64,000 nucleotides of DNA. Origin: Candidatus Hydrogenedentota bacterium. Lineage in GTDB: Bacteria > Hydrogenedentota > Hydrogenedentia > Hydrogenedentales > JAGMZX01. The position numbers were made by a program, and so were the translations under genes. Under the pieces are notes generated by a model. It worked only from the letters and a program-made list of their open reading frames with translations, did not search any database and had not been told where the DNA came from. The stretch is from assembly GCA_029556545.1 (NCBI GenBank), contig JAKQEQ010000086.1:23182-87181 (forward strand). The letters run 5' to 3'. Shown here one piece after another: positions 8,421-18,510 of this stretch. Numbering within the stretch: position 1 is the stretch's first letter; each line of letters starts with the position of its first letter.

Positions 8421-10007
8421 ATGCGATGCTTAGCGAGACCCGCCGCGCTCGGTGTGCTGTTGCTGTCGCTGGGACTGGGCGCATGCCCGCCGCCCCCACC
8501 CGCGCCGCCCACGCGGGCCGCGTTGCCGCTCATCGTGGGCATGGAATACGCGCAGCCGGGACTGGGCAACGGATTGACCGGCACGCGCATGCAGGGGGTG
8601 AAGTTCTTCCCCTCCCTTTTCAACTGGGGCGAGATGCAGGCGGGTCCGGACAGCGCCATTGATTTTCAGGTGCTGGACCGGCTTGTGAAGGAGTACCAGG
8701 ACGCGGGGTTCACGGAGTGCATGATCGCGCTGCACTCGAAATGCCCGTGGGGCTCGATCGACGCGGGACTGCTCGCGCAGAACCCGAACTATGCGCCCAA
8801 ACCCGAGTACCTGGACGAGTACGCCGCCTGGGTTCGGGCCGTGGTGGAACGCTACGATTATGACGGGCAGGCGGACATGCCCGGTCTGCGCCGCGCCGTT
8901 CGTTACTATGAAATCGGCGTCGAGTTCTCCTCTTACGAGCCGGAACCCGTCGCCGACTATCTCGGCATGCTGGCCGTCGCGTATTCGGCGGCCCACGCGG
9001 CGTTCCCGGAAGCCATCGTGATGCACGCCGCCTTCCTGGCGACCACGGCGTTTGTGGACGATCCGGGTCCGGACGACTACGAGGCGGCGTTCGCAAGCGT
9101 CAGCCCGCGTATCATGCACCACGGCCTCGATGATATCCGGGCGGTGCTGGACCGGCCCGATCTGTTCGACGCGGTGAATTTCCACGCGCTGGCGTCGCCC
9201 CTCGAAATCGAGGCGACCGTGGAATGGCTTCGGTTCGAAATGGGCCGACGCGGTTACGACAAGCCCCTGGTCGTCTCCGACACGTCGCCGAACCCCTTCA
9301 TCGGTTGGGGTCCGGCGACCATCTGCGACGCATTGCCGCAGTTCATGGGTCTGGTCTTGCCGCCCGCGACGGAAGCGGACCGCTGTCGTCTGGCGGACTT
9401 CTTCTCGCTGCTCGTCGAGAAAGACCAGGCGACGCTTGAATGGGCCTATGGGCAGGTCGCGCGGGATATGGCGAAAATGGTGGTCATCGCGGCCAATCAG
9501 GGGATTGCCTTCATCAATACGTCGTTCATGGAGGACCTGATCCAGTTGCAGGCGCCGGTCTTTCAGGCGGGGGCGGGTCTGAGCGCATGGGCCGGTATGG
9601 CGACCACGACCTACAATGTCGTCACCCGCGCGCACGAAATCCAGGAACTGCGCCCCCTCTATTTTGCGATCCGGCAGACGATCGGGAAACTGGACCACGC
9701 GGACCAGGTGGAACGAATCGCCACGGACGATCCCGCCGTGTACCTCTATCAAATACGGCTGGCTGACAGCATCGCCGGAACGACGTACTGGATTGCCTGG
9801 CATGAACCGGGCACGCTGCTGCTTCCCGGCGACCCCGAGCCGGGGGTCAACCTCCTCCTCGACACGACCGCCGCCTCCGTGACTATCGAGTACCTGATCA
9901 CGGAGGCCAACCCCGCAGCGGAGCCCTATACGCTTCCGGTATCGGGCGGCGTGGCAAGTATCCCCGTCACCTCGACCCCTCTGTTCATTGTCGCGGGCGC
10001 CGGCTGA
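8421..10007 (+). CDS. secreted lipoprotein with glycoside-hydrolase-like fold (unknown)
   Basis: 528 aa from the ATG at 8421; a GTG at 8400 is also in frame. The ATG is preferred because it starts a compact lipoprotein signal (MRCLARPAALGVLLLSLGLG) ending in lipobox LGAC, followed by a Pro-rich linker. The body resembles a TIM-barrel glycosidase of the GH39/GH42/cellulase type. It has an opening strand with FFPSLFNWGEMQ, the block VRYYEIGVEFSSYEPEPVADY near residue 160 (the region where such enzymes carry the acid/base Glu), and KPLVVSDTSPNPFIGWG near residue 285. A small beta domain ends the protein. Catalytic residues are not certain, so I call only the fold and export. Confidence 0.72.
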   Translation: MRCLARPAALGVLLLSLGLGACPPPPPAPPTRAALPLIVGMEYAQPGLGNGLTGTRMQGVKFFPSLFNWGEMQAGPDSAIDFQVLDRLVKEYQDAGFTECMIALHSKCPWGSIDAGLLAQNPNYAPKPEYLDEYAAWVRAVVERYDYDGQADMPGLRRAVRYYEIGVEFSSYEPEPVADYLGMLAVAYSAAHAAFPEAIVMHAAFLATTAFVDDPGPDDYEAAFASVSPRIMHHGLDDIRAVLDRPDLFDAVNFHALASPLEIEATVEWLRFEMGRRGYDKPLVVSDTSPNPFIGWGPATICDALPQFMGLVLPPATEADRCRLADFFSLLVEKDQATLEWAYGQVARDMAKMVVIAANQGIAFINTSFMEDLIQLQAPVFQAGAGLSAWAGMATTTYNVVTRAHEIQELRPLYFAIRQTIGKLDHADQVERIATDDPAVYLYQIRLADSIAGTTYWIAWHEPGTLLLPGDPEPGVNLLLDTTAASVTIEYLITEANPAAEPYTLPVSGGVASIPVTSTPLFIVAGAG

Positions 10008-10062
10008 GGAACCCGGGCATCTTTGCAGGTAATTTGTAATCCCCTTGCCTTTTTGTGCGCTC

Positions 10063-10092
10063 TTGGTATTTGATCGCGGAGTGTGGTATAAG
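10063..10092 (+). promoter_or_regulatory. probable sigma70 promoter of the SGNH hydrolase gene
   Basis: TTGGTA at 10063-10068 and TATAAG at 10087-10092 are 18 nt apart and about 100 nt upstream of the ATG at 10190. The surrounding DNA is clearly more AT-rich than the flanking genes. Confidence 0.45.
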
Positions 10093-10189
10093 GTAGTCAG
10101 TGTTGCTCCTGGTGGGATGCCAGCGCAGTCGTTGTGGATATGCACCAAGAAAGCAACGGGCGATAGCGAAAATAGCCGGGGTATGCCAA

Positions 10190-12208
<2,019 letters not shown>

Positions 12209-12257
12209 CGGGGATCGGGGACGTCTCCCCCGCAAAGCGTGGGGTCGCTTGGGGGAT

Positions 12258-12300
12258 CGGGGACAGGCACGTCTCAAAGACTCGCTTGTGCCAGTCCCCG
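12258..12300. repeat. REP-like palindrome with nested stem
   Basis: CGGGGACAGGCAC (12258-12270) pairs with GTGCCAGTCCCCG (12288-12300) with a single mismatch. The 17-nt loop begins with GTCT, which can pair with AGAC. It lies between the SGNH hydrolase stop and the MFS start. GGGGACAGGCAC-type palindromes are familiar as RAYT-associated REP sequences. It could also act as a transcription barrier, but has no T-run. Confidence 0.65.
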
Positions 12301-12402
12301 TTGTGGGCGGGGGCGGCCGCGCACGTGAAAGGCCCGCGGTCGAATCCGCCGAATCACGTCCGTCTTGATCCGCATAGGGAAAAGCCCTAGACTCCCGCCG
12401 CT

Positions 12403-13674
12403 ATGTTCACCCCGCTGCGCCGCATGTATCTGGTCGGCTTCCTCTTTGATTCCGCCATCATGGTCGGGATCACGGCGACACCGTTCTTTCTGTTCGACGT
12501 CTTGCACGGCGACGAGCGGATGTCGGGCTATATCGGCGGGGTGCAGATGGCGGCGTACTCGATGGCGTGCATCGTGGCGTCGCGGTTCGTGGCGCGTGTC
12601 CACAACGGACTCGTGTTCGCCATGGCCGGCATCGGCCTTTTCTCGTTGACCTATGCGACGCTGCCCTTGCACGGGAGCGCGGTGATGTGCGGCGCGATCA
12701 GCGTGGTCGCGTTCGGCGCGTTGGCGCTGGCGTGGCCCGCGCTGCATTCGTGGGTCGGCGCGGAGCCGGACCCGGCGAAGCGCGCGCGGGCGCTGGGCTG
12801 GTTCAACGTGTCCTGGAGCTTCGGGTTCGCGTTAAGCCCGCTGCTGGCCGGGCCGCTCTACGACGTGGACTACCGCCTGCCGTATGTCGCGCTGCTGGTG
12901 CTGGGCGCGGGCAGCCTCGCGCTGGTGTGGTCGCTGCCGCACGAACGGGATCACTTCGGCGCGGCGATCGAGGATGTTTCCGAGGAGCGCGTGGCGCACG
13001 ATCGCGCGAGCGAGGTCCATCTCCACGCCGCGTGGTTCGCCACCTTCGTGGCCAACGCGCTGGTCGGCGTCACGCGCACGGTCTACCCGAAGCGCATCCA
13101 GGACCTCGTGCAGTCGGGCGAATTGCGCCTCCTCGAGGGTTGGCCCTTGCCAGGTTTCCTCGAAGCCGCGCCCGCGACCACGTTCGCGCTGCTGGCGTCC
13201 ACGCTGAGCTTCCTGACGGCGATCGCCTTTGTCGTTCTTGGCGGCACGCACTTCTGGCGGCACAGCTTCCGGCTGCTCTTCTGGCTGCAAGCCGGCTGCG
13301 CCCTCGCGTTCTGGTGCCTGGGCCGCACGACCAGCCTGCTGCTCATGGCGCTGTGTTTCGCCGTCGTGGGCGCGAACCTCGGCGTCGCCTTCTTCTCGGG
13401 CGTCTACTACAGCATGACGAACACCGCGCTAAAACATGGCCGGGCCGCCATCAACGAAGGGGCGGTGGGGCTCGGCGGATTCACGGGCTGCGTGGTCTTC
13501 GGCTATGTCATCGGACGCTTTCACGATCTCGCTTTGCCGTTCACCTGGACGCCGCTCTTTATTCTCGCGGCCGTGATCGCGCAGCGCGCCCTCCTCGCCC
13601 ACGGCGAACGCCGCGTCGGCCCGCCCAACGGCGCGGCCAGGACCGCCGAGGCCGCGGCCCGGCGCGTTGCTTGA
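12403..13674 (+). CDS. MFS transporter (substrate unknown)
   Basis: 423 aa major facilitator with about 11-12 hydrophobic helices, starting MFTPLRRMYLVGFLFDSAIM at the ATG at 12403. The loop between the two halves (residues about 185-210, HERDHFGAAIEDVSEERVAHD) is charged, as usual. A second cytosol-facing stretch near residues 225-255 is unusually rich in charged and aromatic residues. The C-terminal tail is Arg/Ala-rich. No substrate motif is recognised; the general look is of DHA-type multidrug or sugar-efflux carriers. The alpha/beta hydrolase gene follows on the same strand after about 100 nt. Confidence 0.75.
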   Translation: MFTPLRRMYLVGFLFDSAIMVGITATPFFLFDVLHGDERMSGYIGGVQMAAYSMACIVASRFVARVHNGLVFAMAGIGLFSLTYATLPLHGSAVMCGAISVVAFGALALAWPALHSWVGAEPDPAKRARALGWFNVSWSFGFALSPLLAGPLYDVDYRLPYVALLVLGAGSLALVWSLPHERDHFGAAIEDVSEERVAHDRASEVHLHAAWFATFVANALVGVTRTVYPKRIQDLVQSGELRLLEGWPLPGFLEAAPATTFALLASTLSFLTAIAFVVLGGTHFWRHSFRLLFWLQAGCALAFWCLGRTTSLLLMALCFAVVGANLGVAFFSGVYYSMTNTALKHGRAAINEGAVGLGGFTGCVVFGYVIGRFHDLALPFTWTPLFILAAVIAQRALLAHGERRVGPPNGAARTAEAAARRVA

Positions 13675-13772
13675 TCTCGTCTCCCCGTGTGGGGTCAACT
13701 CATGCGACGGGTTACGGAAATACTTGCAGCGTGGGCGGCTTCGGCTGCATACAAGAAACGGGAGGAAACCCC

Positions 13773-14753
13773 ATGTTGCGTCGCGCTCTCATCGTTGTTG
13801 CACTGGCACTCATTCTCGCGGTGGCGGCGTTGCTCGCCGTCAAGACCTATGCGGACCGGCATTTCTACAATGGATACGACCCCGGCCAGCCGTTGAACGC
13901 CGAAGCCACGCCGCCCGAGCCTGTCGAGGGCACGGTCGAGGCGTTCGGGCAACAATTGCCGGCACGCTACCGGCGCGTGCGCGTCGAATTCGACGCCCGG
14001 CCCGGCGAGCGCGTGCCCGCCATCCTCACGCTGCCGATGGACGCCGCCGCGCCCGCGCCGGTCGCGGTGCTGCTGCACGGCAGCCATCAGGAAAAGGAAT
14101 TCGTCGAGGAGATTTGCACGCCGTTCAACGAGGCCGGTTTCGCGATGGTCTGTTTCGATCAGTACATGCGCGGGGAGCGCCGGGTGAGGGGCAACTTCCT
14201 CGAAATGGCGCGCGCCTTTCGCGAGCGGTCCTGGAAGACGATTCACGATGCGCGCCGGTTGATCGACTACCTGCAAACGCGGTCCGACATCGACGGGGAC
14301 CGCGTCTACCTCGTGGGCGCGAGCTACGGCGCGATCACGGGAACGGCCCTGCTGGCGCAGGAGGACCGGATCAAGGCGGCGGTGCTCGTTGTGGGCGGCG
14401 GCAACCTGCGCCTGCTCGCAAAGGCGCCCGAGGTGCGCCGCGAACTGCCGTCCTGGCTGTTGCCCTTTGCCGGGCCGCTGCTCGCCTTTATCGTCGGCCC
14501 CGCTGAACCGCTGCGCCACGCGCCCAAGGTTTCGGGCATCCCAATCCTGATGCAGAACGGCGCGAACGACGGCGTCGTCATCCCGGAATCCGGCGAGGCG
14601 CTCTACGCGGCCCTCGGCGAACCCAAGGAAATCCGGTGGTACCCGATCAACCATCCCGACCGCGAAGACAAGGGCGAGGAAGTGGTCAAGATGCTCCAGG
14701 ACGGCCTTGAATGGCTCATCGCGCGGGACGCGATGCTACGCGGACAGCCTTAA
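13773..14753 (+). CDS. membrane-anchored alpha/beta hydrolase (dienelactone hydrolase-like)
   Basis: 326 aa. The ATG at 13773 has a GGAGGA site 6 nt upstream and opens an N-terminal signal anchor (residues 4-24, LIVVALALILAVAALLAV). The oxyanion region is LLHGSHQEK near residue 102. The nucleophile elbow is VGASYG with Ser184. The acid NDGVVIPES and a His in NHPDRED close to the end complete a triad in the expected order. The same frame is open far upstream through the MFS gene, but only from 13773 is there a ribosome site and a protein-like sequence. The catalytic domain should face the periplasm. Substrate is unknown. Confidence 0.78.
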   Translation: MLRRALIVVALALILAVAALLAVKTYADRHFYNGYDPGQPLNAEATPPEPVEGTVEAFGQQLPARYRRVRVEFDARPGERVPAILTLPMDAAAPAPVAVLLHGSHQEKEFVEEICTPFNEAGFAMVCFDQYMRGERRVRGNFLEMARAFRERSWKTIHDARRLIDYLQTRSDIDGDRVYLVGASYGAITGTALLAQEDRIKAAVLVVGGGNLRLLAKAPEVRRELPSWLLPFAGPLLAFIVGPAEPLRHAPKVSGIPILMQNGANDGVVIPESGEALYAALGEPKEIRWYPINHPDREDKGEEVVKMLQDGLEWLIARDAMLRGQP

Positions 14754-14781
14754 GCCAATCGAAACGGCTCGGAAAAGCGCT

Positions 14782-14826
14782 GTCCACACCGTCCACACCG
14801 TCCACACCGTCCACTCCGTCCATGAT
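14782..14826. repeat. 9-nt tandem repeats (GTCCAYNNN), downstream of pilin gene
   Basis: Five consecutive 9-mers start at 14782: three identical GTCCACACC, then GTCCACTCC and GTCCATGAT. The same GTCCAT-type 9-mers occur at the other end of the neighbouring pseudopilin gene (15536-15562). No coding role is evident on this side. Confidence 0.75.
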
Positions 14827-14851
14827 GCGATTTCCTCGCGCCGCGCTCGCA

Positions 14852-15559
14852 TCACCGCCGCCTGAGCCAGCGGGATTCAGGCGCCGACGTCAATGCCTGG
14901 GGCGGATCGTCGTAGGCGACGCCGTCGGGCCGGTACGGGAGGTTCGCCTGCGCCATGCCGGGCCACTTCATGAAACGGACGGAGCCGTCGAGTGAGAGCA
15001 CGTTGCTTCCGCCGGGGATGTGATTGAAATCTTGAACACTGGTGAGCGCAAGGTCCCACATGACCGGTATCCGCGGGATGGGCAGGGGCAACGGCGGCAG
15101 TTCGATGGGCGCGTGCGTGTACGCGCCGAAGTACTCGTAGCTGCACCGCAACGACGCGGGGGTGTCGTAGCCGGTCGTGTATGCTTGACCTTCGGGGCGT
15201 TCGACGAACCAGGCCGTGCTTGCAGTGGGATCCGACGGACAGAGGAAGACTTCGAATGTCGAGACGTACTGCGTCTCAAGTTCGAGCAAGGCGTCCGCGT
15301 TGCCGCCGCCGCCGCTCCAGGGCAGCAGGCGCTCGTGTTCACTGGCGTACAGCGCGAAGGCGATGCCGATCTGCATGAGGTTGTTGGCGCAACTGACCCG
15401 GCGCGCCCCCTCCCGCGCCCGCGCCAGCGCCGGCAGGAGTATGGCCGCCAGGATACCGATGACGGCGATGACGACAAGCAGCTCGATCAGGATGAACCCG
15501 CGCCGAGCCGCATCCGTCGCCCTCGTGTCGATTCCGTCCATATCGTCCATCGTGTCCAT
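14852..15559 (-). CDS. type II secretion-type pseudopilin (major-pilin-like)
   Basis: 235 aa with a class III prepilin signal: cleavage after Gly21 before Phe22, Glu at +5 (Glu26), and a hydrophobic helix [22 protein letters not shown]. The ATG at 15559 has a GGAAG site 8 nt upstream. The leader is odd: it contains repeated Met-Asp steps ([11 protein letters not shown]) encoded by 9-nt repeats. The mature part has the [19 protein letters not shown] segment and a C-terminal [19 protein letters not shown] block, the layout of the H-X9-DG pseudopilins common in Planctomycetes and relatives. It is the last gene of a minus-strand operon with three minor pseudopilins and two GspF proteins. It probably forms the main subunit of a short pseudopilus. 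Confidence 0.85.
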   Translation of the reverse strand: MDTMDDMDGIDTRATDAARRGFILIELLVVIAVIGILAAILLPALARAREGARRVSCANNLMQIGIAFALYASEHERLLPWSGGGGNADALLELETQYVSTFEVFLCPSDPTASTAWFVERPEGQAYTTGYDTPASLRCSYEYFGAYTHAPIELPPLPLPIPRIPVMWDLALTSVQDFNHIPGGSNVLSLDGSVRFMKWPGMAQANLPYRPDGVAYDDPPQALTSAPESRWLRRR

Positions 15560-15562
15560 GTC
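15536..15562. repeat. 9-nt tandem repeats (GTCCATNNN) at the 5' end of the pilin gene
   Basis: Three consecutive 9-mers (GTCCATATC, GTCCATCGT, GTCCATGTC) overlap the start codon and first codons of the pseudopilin gene on the minus strand. They encode its Met-Asp repeats and match the family at 14782-14826 in period and core. Confidence 0.7.
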
Positions 15563-16030
15563 TCATTCTTCCAGCGTGAACCGCCGCACCGCGCCCGACG
15601 CCGCGAGTTCTAGTTGCGCCTCCCGCGACACCGCGCGCAACACCCGGCCCTCGTGGACCACCTCGCCGGTCGCGGCGAGGCGGTAGCCCCGGCCCTGGCG
15701 CGTCACGGCGACGGAGAAGCGTCCGCCGCCGAGGGGCGTGTTGTCTTCGCCGCTATAATTGGGGTCGATGCGTAAGCACGCAACCGCATTCTCGATGCCG
15801 GCCTCGGCGAGTTGCCGCGCCACCTCGGTCTTGACGGCGCGGGTCGATTCGCGAAACGTGATGTGATAGAGGCGCAGGGCCGCCGCCGCGCCGATGGACA
15901 CCACAGCCAGCAGCACCACGGCCATCAGCAGCACGGAACCCGCCTCAGTTCGTAGCGCAGCCTTCAGGTTGTTCTTAGGACACGCTGAAGCGTGGACTAC
16001 GAACACGCTTCTTTGTTCTCCGTCGTTCAT
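15563..16030 (-). CDS. minor pseudopilin, PilX/GspK-like
   Basis: 155 aa from the ATG at 16030, which overlaps the stop of the preceding gene. One hydrophobic helix (residues 30-52, AGSVLLMAVVLLAVVSIGAA) is followed by QLAEAGIENAVACLRIDPN, typical of PilX/GspK N-terminal regions that lack the +5 Glu. It is much shorter than a true GspK (about 300 aa). Residues about 9-18 (FVVHASACPK) are encoded by a dispersed palindromic repeat at 15978-16007, so the original N-terminus was probably different. It sits between two other pseudopilin genes and likely belongs to the pseudopilus tip. Confidence 0.7.
   Translation of the reverse strand: MNDGEQRSVFVVHASACPKNNLKAALRTEAGSVLLMAVVLLAVVSIGAAAALRLYHITFRESTRAVKTEVARQLAEAGIENAVACLRIDPNYSGEDNTPLGGGRFSVAVTRQGRGYRLAATGEVVHEGRVLRAVSREAQLELAASGAVRRFTLEE
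15978..16007. repeat. dispersed palindromic repeat family III, copy inside pseudopilin gene
   Basis: The core CACGCTGAAGCGTG folds into a hairpin (CACGCT / AGCGTG with a 2-nt loop), followed by GACTACGAAC. The same core plus TACTACGAAC occurs at 41566-41593, and a partial copy at 41596-41617. Here it is translated on the minus strand as VVHASAC within the minor pseudopilin. Confidence 0.75.
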
Positions 16031-16578
16031 GGCGCGACTCCCCGGGGCGCGGCGAGCACCCGATGCGTTGTCCTCACGCGGCCCGACGGACTCGATACTT
16101 CGAGGTCCAGCGCGAACAGTGCGTCCTCTCCCCCACTCGCGCCCCCGCTTGTGCTCGACATCGTAGCGGCGGCCACCGGCAGCAAGAACGTCTTTGCGGC
16201 GGTCAGCGCAGCCTCCCCGCCACGGGATTCGAAGCGTAAGCGCATTAAGCGTTGTTGTTCGGGCAAGAAGTGAAACACCACGTAGCGGTCGCCATCGGCG
16301 GTCGGCGGCATGCACAGGACGAGGGTCTCCGGACCGGTGCGATATATGCCAATTCCGTCCGTCGCGCCGCAGGAGGTGCGCACGGCATCCACGAACGCGC
16401 GTTCGAGTTCCCCGAGCTGCGCGGTCCCGTCGAGCGCGCGCGTCGTGGCGGCGGAGAGGCGCGTGCTCTTGGTGACGACGGTCCCGGCGAGATTGAGCGC
16501 CATCATCATGACCGCAAACACGGCCAGCATTTCGAGCAGCGTGTAGCCCGCGTTGTTTTTTCCGCGCGCGCGCATCAT
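16027..16578 (-). CDS. minor pseudopilin, GspJ-like
   Basis: 183 aa with a prepilin motif: cleavage after Gly11 before Tyr12, Glu16 at +5, helix YTLLEMLAVFAVMMMALNL. The remainder has the size and beta-rich look of GspJ-type minor pseudopilins. Its start overlaps the stop of the upstream gene and its stop overlaps the start of the next (ATGA type), so translation is coupled. The assignment to J rather than H rests mainly on gene order and length. Confidence 0.75.
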   Translation of the reverse strand: MMRARGKNNAGYTLLEMLAVFAVMMMALNLAGTVVTKSTRLSAATTRALDGTAQLGELERAFVDAVRTSCGATDGIGIYRTGPETLVLCMPPTADGDRYVVFHFLPEQQRLMRLRFESRGGEAALTAAKTFLLPVAAATMSSTSGGASGGEDALFALDLEVSSPSGRVRTTHRVLAAPRGVAP

Positions 16579-16979
16579 GGCGCATTCCCCTTATCCGCGA
16601 TGAGCGTCACCAACTCGTACCTTATGGTGCGGCCCTTTTCGCCGGTCCAGGCAAGACGCGCCCGCACTTCCTTAAGTCCGGGCGCGGTTTCCGCGCGGTC
16701 CAGGATCGTGAGCGTGGGCGTCGCGTTGACGAGTCGTTCGAGGCCGGGCGTTTGGCTTCGGAACGGCGCGGCCTCCGCCGCTTCAAGCGCGGCGAACGGC
16801 AACGCGCGGAGAAACTCGATCTCGTTGCGGACTATCCGCTCGGCCAGCGCGTACTCGTTGAGCGCGCGCGTCTTGTCCATGACCAGTTGATAGGTGCCGA
16901 GCACGCCGAAGATGCCCGCCGTAACTACGAACAGCGCGCAATTCAGCTCGATGAGCGAGAAGCCCCGATTCTTGCGCAT
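16575..16979 (-). CDS. minor pseudopilin, GspI-like
   Basis: 134 aa with a prepilin motif: cleavage after Gly6 before Phe7, Glu11 at +5, helix FSLIELNCALFVVTAGIFGVLG. A GAGGA site lies upstream of the ATG at 16979. Length and the ALAERIVRNEIEFLRALP segment after the helix suit GspI, which has a short body. It is transcribed directly after the second gspF homologue. Confidence 0.76.
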   Translation of the reverse strand: MRKNRGFSLIELNCALFVVTAGIFGVLGTYQLVMDKTRALNEYALAERIVRNEIEFLRALPFAALEAAEAAPFRSQTPGLERLVNATPTLTILDRAETAPGLKEVRARLAWTGEKGRTIRYELVTLIADKGNAP

Positions 16980-16989
16980 GGTCTTTTCC

Positions 16990-18507
16990 TCAGGGAACTA
17001 ACACGTCCACCAGGGACGCCAATGTGGTGAATATGGCCGCTTCGAACGCAAGGGTCAGACCGCCGAGGGCCACGACGCCCACCGGCGTGATCATATCGAC
17101 GAGGAACCGCGCCCACCGCTCGGTGCACTCCCGGTATTGCGCCGCAAGCGTGCCGAGGGCGTCGGGCAGCATGTCGGACCGCTCGCCTACGGCGACCAGC
17201 GTGCGAAACGACGCCGGAAGCAGCCACGCCTCGGGTACGCACGCGGCGGCCAGGCCCTCGCCTTGGGATACGCGCCCGCGGATTCGTTCGAGCATGCGCC
17301 GGTACGCGGGGCGTATATCGGCGCGCGCGGCGCTATCGAGGGCCGCCGGCAGCGGCGCGCCCGCGCGCAGGAGTTTCTCGAGCATTAGCGACACGACGGC
17401 GGCGTTCTGCCGCACGATAAACGTACGGAGTCCCGGCACGAGCATCAGCAGTCCGGCCGCCGGTTTGGCGGCGAACGCGCGGCGCGGGCGCACGAGGCAC
17501 TTGATGCAGTAAACGACGAGCAGGGCGAAGATCAGCGGGACACCGTACCAGTGGTAGTAGATGAAATCGGCTGCGAATATAACCCACTGCATTAAGCCGG
17601 TCGGTTCCGTGCCGAAGTCGCGGAAAATCTCATCGAATACAGGAACGATTTTCAGAAACATAAAGGTCATTATTAGCGACTGAATGGCAAGAACCGTGCA
17701 TAGGTATCCCAGTTGTTGCCGGACCTTTCCCCGGAAGGTCACGGCGTCGAGCGTGTCCTCGCCCAGTTGTTCCAGACATTCTAGGAGACGGCCCGATTCC
17801 TCGCCCGCCCGGACCATGTCCGCGTAGAAGGCGGGAAAGAAGCGGGGCCGCCGCGACAACGCCTCGGATAGCTGTATCCCCGCGAGCAAGTCGTCGCGCA
17901 AGGATAAGAGAACGGCTTCGCGCGCGCCCGAGCGGAAGAACAAGCGAAGGACGAGGAAAGCGATCAGCGCGGTGAGCGCGCCAAGGAGGCTGAGCGCCAG
18001 CAGTTCCGCGTTGTAGAGCCGATATATGCCGAATACAGAGCCCATACCCTCCGCCAACGCTTTGACCGCCGGCCCCGAGGCCAACCAGAGGAAACCGCCG
18101 GTGATGAGCGCCACCCAGAGCACGATCGTCGCCGTTGCCGCGATGCGCCTGTGTCCCCAGCGGGTATCCAGCCGGTGCTCTTCGCGCGCGGCGGCCTCAA
18201 GCCCCTGAGGCAGGCTGGCGTTCACGCGTACAATCGCCGTGAGTTCACTGACGACGCCAAGCAGGTCTTGTTGCCACCGCCGCGGGCGCAAGTAAAGGGG
18301 ACCGCGCCAGGGCCGCCGCCGCGGGCGGCTAACCCGGCAGTAATAGCGCCCGGGTAGGTAGCACGTCTCGTGGCGGGGCTCCCGCCGCCGGGCGAAGAGC
18401 CACACGAACCACAGGTCGCGCCAATGGCGCCCCGGCGGTTCCGGCGCGCTCTTGCGCGACGGCAGGAGCCGCCCGAGGTCAAAAAGCAGTATCTTGCGCA
18501 GACCCAT
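16990..18507 (-). CDS. second GspF-type inner-membrane protein, N-terminally extended
   Basis: 505 aa, about 100 longer than a usual GspF. Residues 1-85 are Arg-rich and unlike known GspF. Two extra hydrophobic segments lie near residues 122-145 and 168-190. One T2SSF-type helical bundle begins near residue 200 (SLRDDLLAGIQLSEALSRRP) and another near residue 365 (VVSLMLEKLLRAGAPLPAAL), each followed by a membrane helix pair. The start is 3 nt after the upstream gspF stop. Having two different GspF proteins side by side suggests a heteromeric platform. Whether it still docks a GspE ATPase is unknown; none is encoded here. Confidence 0.78.
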   Translation of the reverse strand: MGLRKILLFDLGRLLPSRKSAPEPPGRHWRDLWFVWLFARRREPRHETCYLPGRYYCRVSRPRRRPWRGPLYLRPRRWQQDLLGVVSELTAIVRVNASLPQGLEAAAREEHRLDTRWGHRRIAATATIVLWVALITGGFLWLASGPAVKALAEGMGSVFGIYRLYNAELLALSLLGALTALIAFLVLRLFFRSGAREAVLLSLRDDLLAGIQLSEALSRRPRFFPAFYADMVRAGEESGRLLECLEQLGEDTLDAVTFRGKVRQQLGYLCTVLAIQSLIMTFMFLKIVPVFDEIFRDFGTEPTGLMQWVIFAADFIYYHWYGVPLIFALLVVYCIKCLVRPRRAFAAKPAAGLLMLVPGLRTFIVRQNAAVVSLMLEKLLRAGAPLPAALDSAARADIRPAYRRMLERIRGRVSQGEGLAAACVPEAWLLPASFRTLVAVGERSDMLPDALGTLAAQYRECTERWARFLVDMITPVGVVALGGLTLAFEAAIFTTLASLVDVLVP

Positions 18508-18510
18508 CGG

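Noticed and set aside
12567-13772. Upstream part of the long plus frame ending at 14753, overlapping the MFS gene
   Set aside because: Only the part from ATG 13773 is protein-like and has a ribosome site; the rest is the MFS gene in the wrong frame.
16031-16585. N-terminal extension of the minor pseudopilin frame to 16585
   Set aside because: It overlaps the GspJ-like gene in another frame and reads as shadow; the ATG at 16030 overlaps the previous stop as expected.
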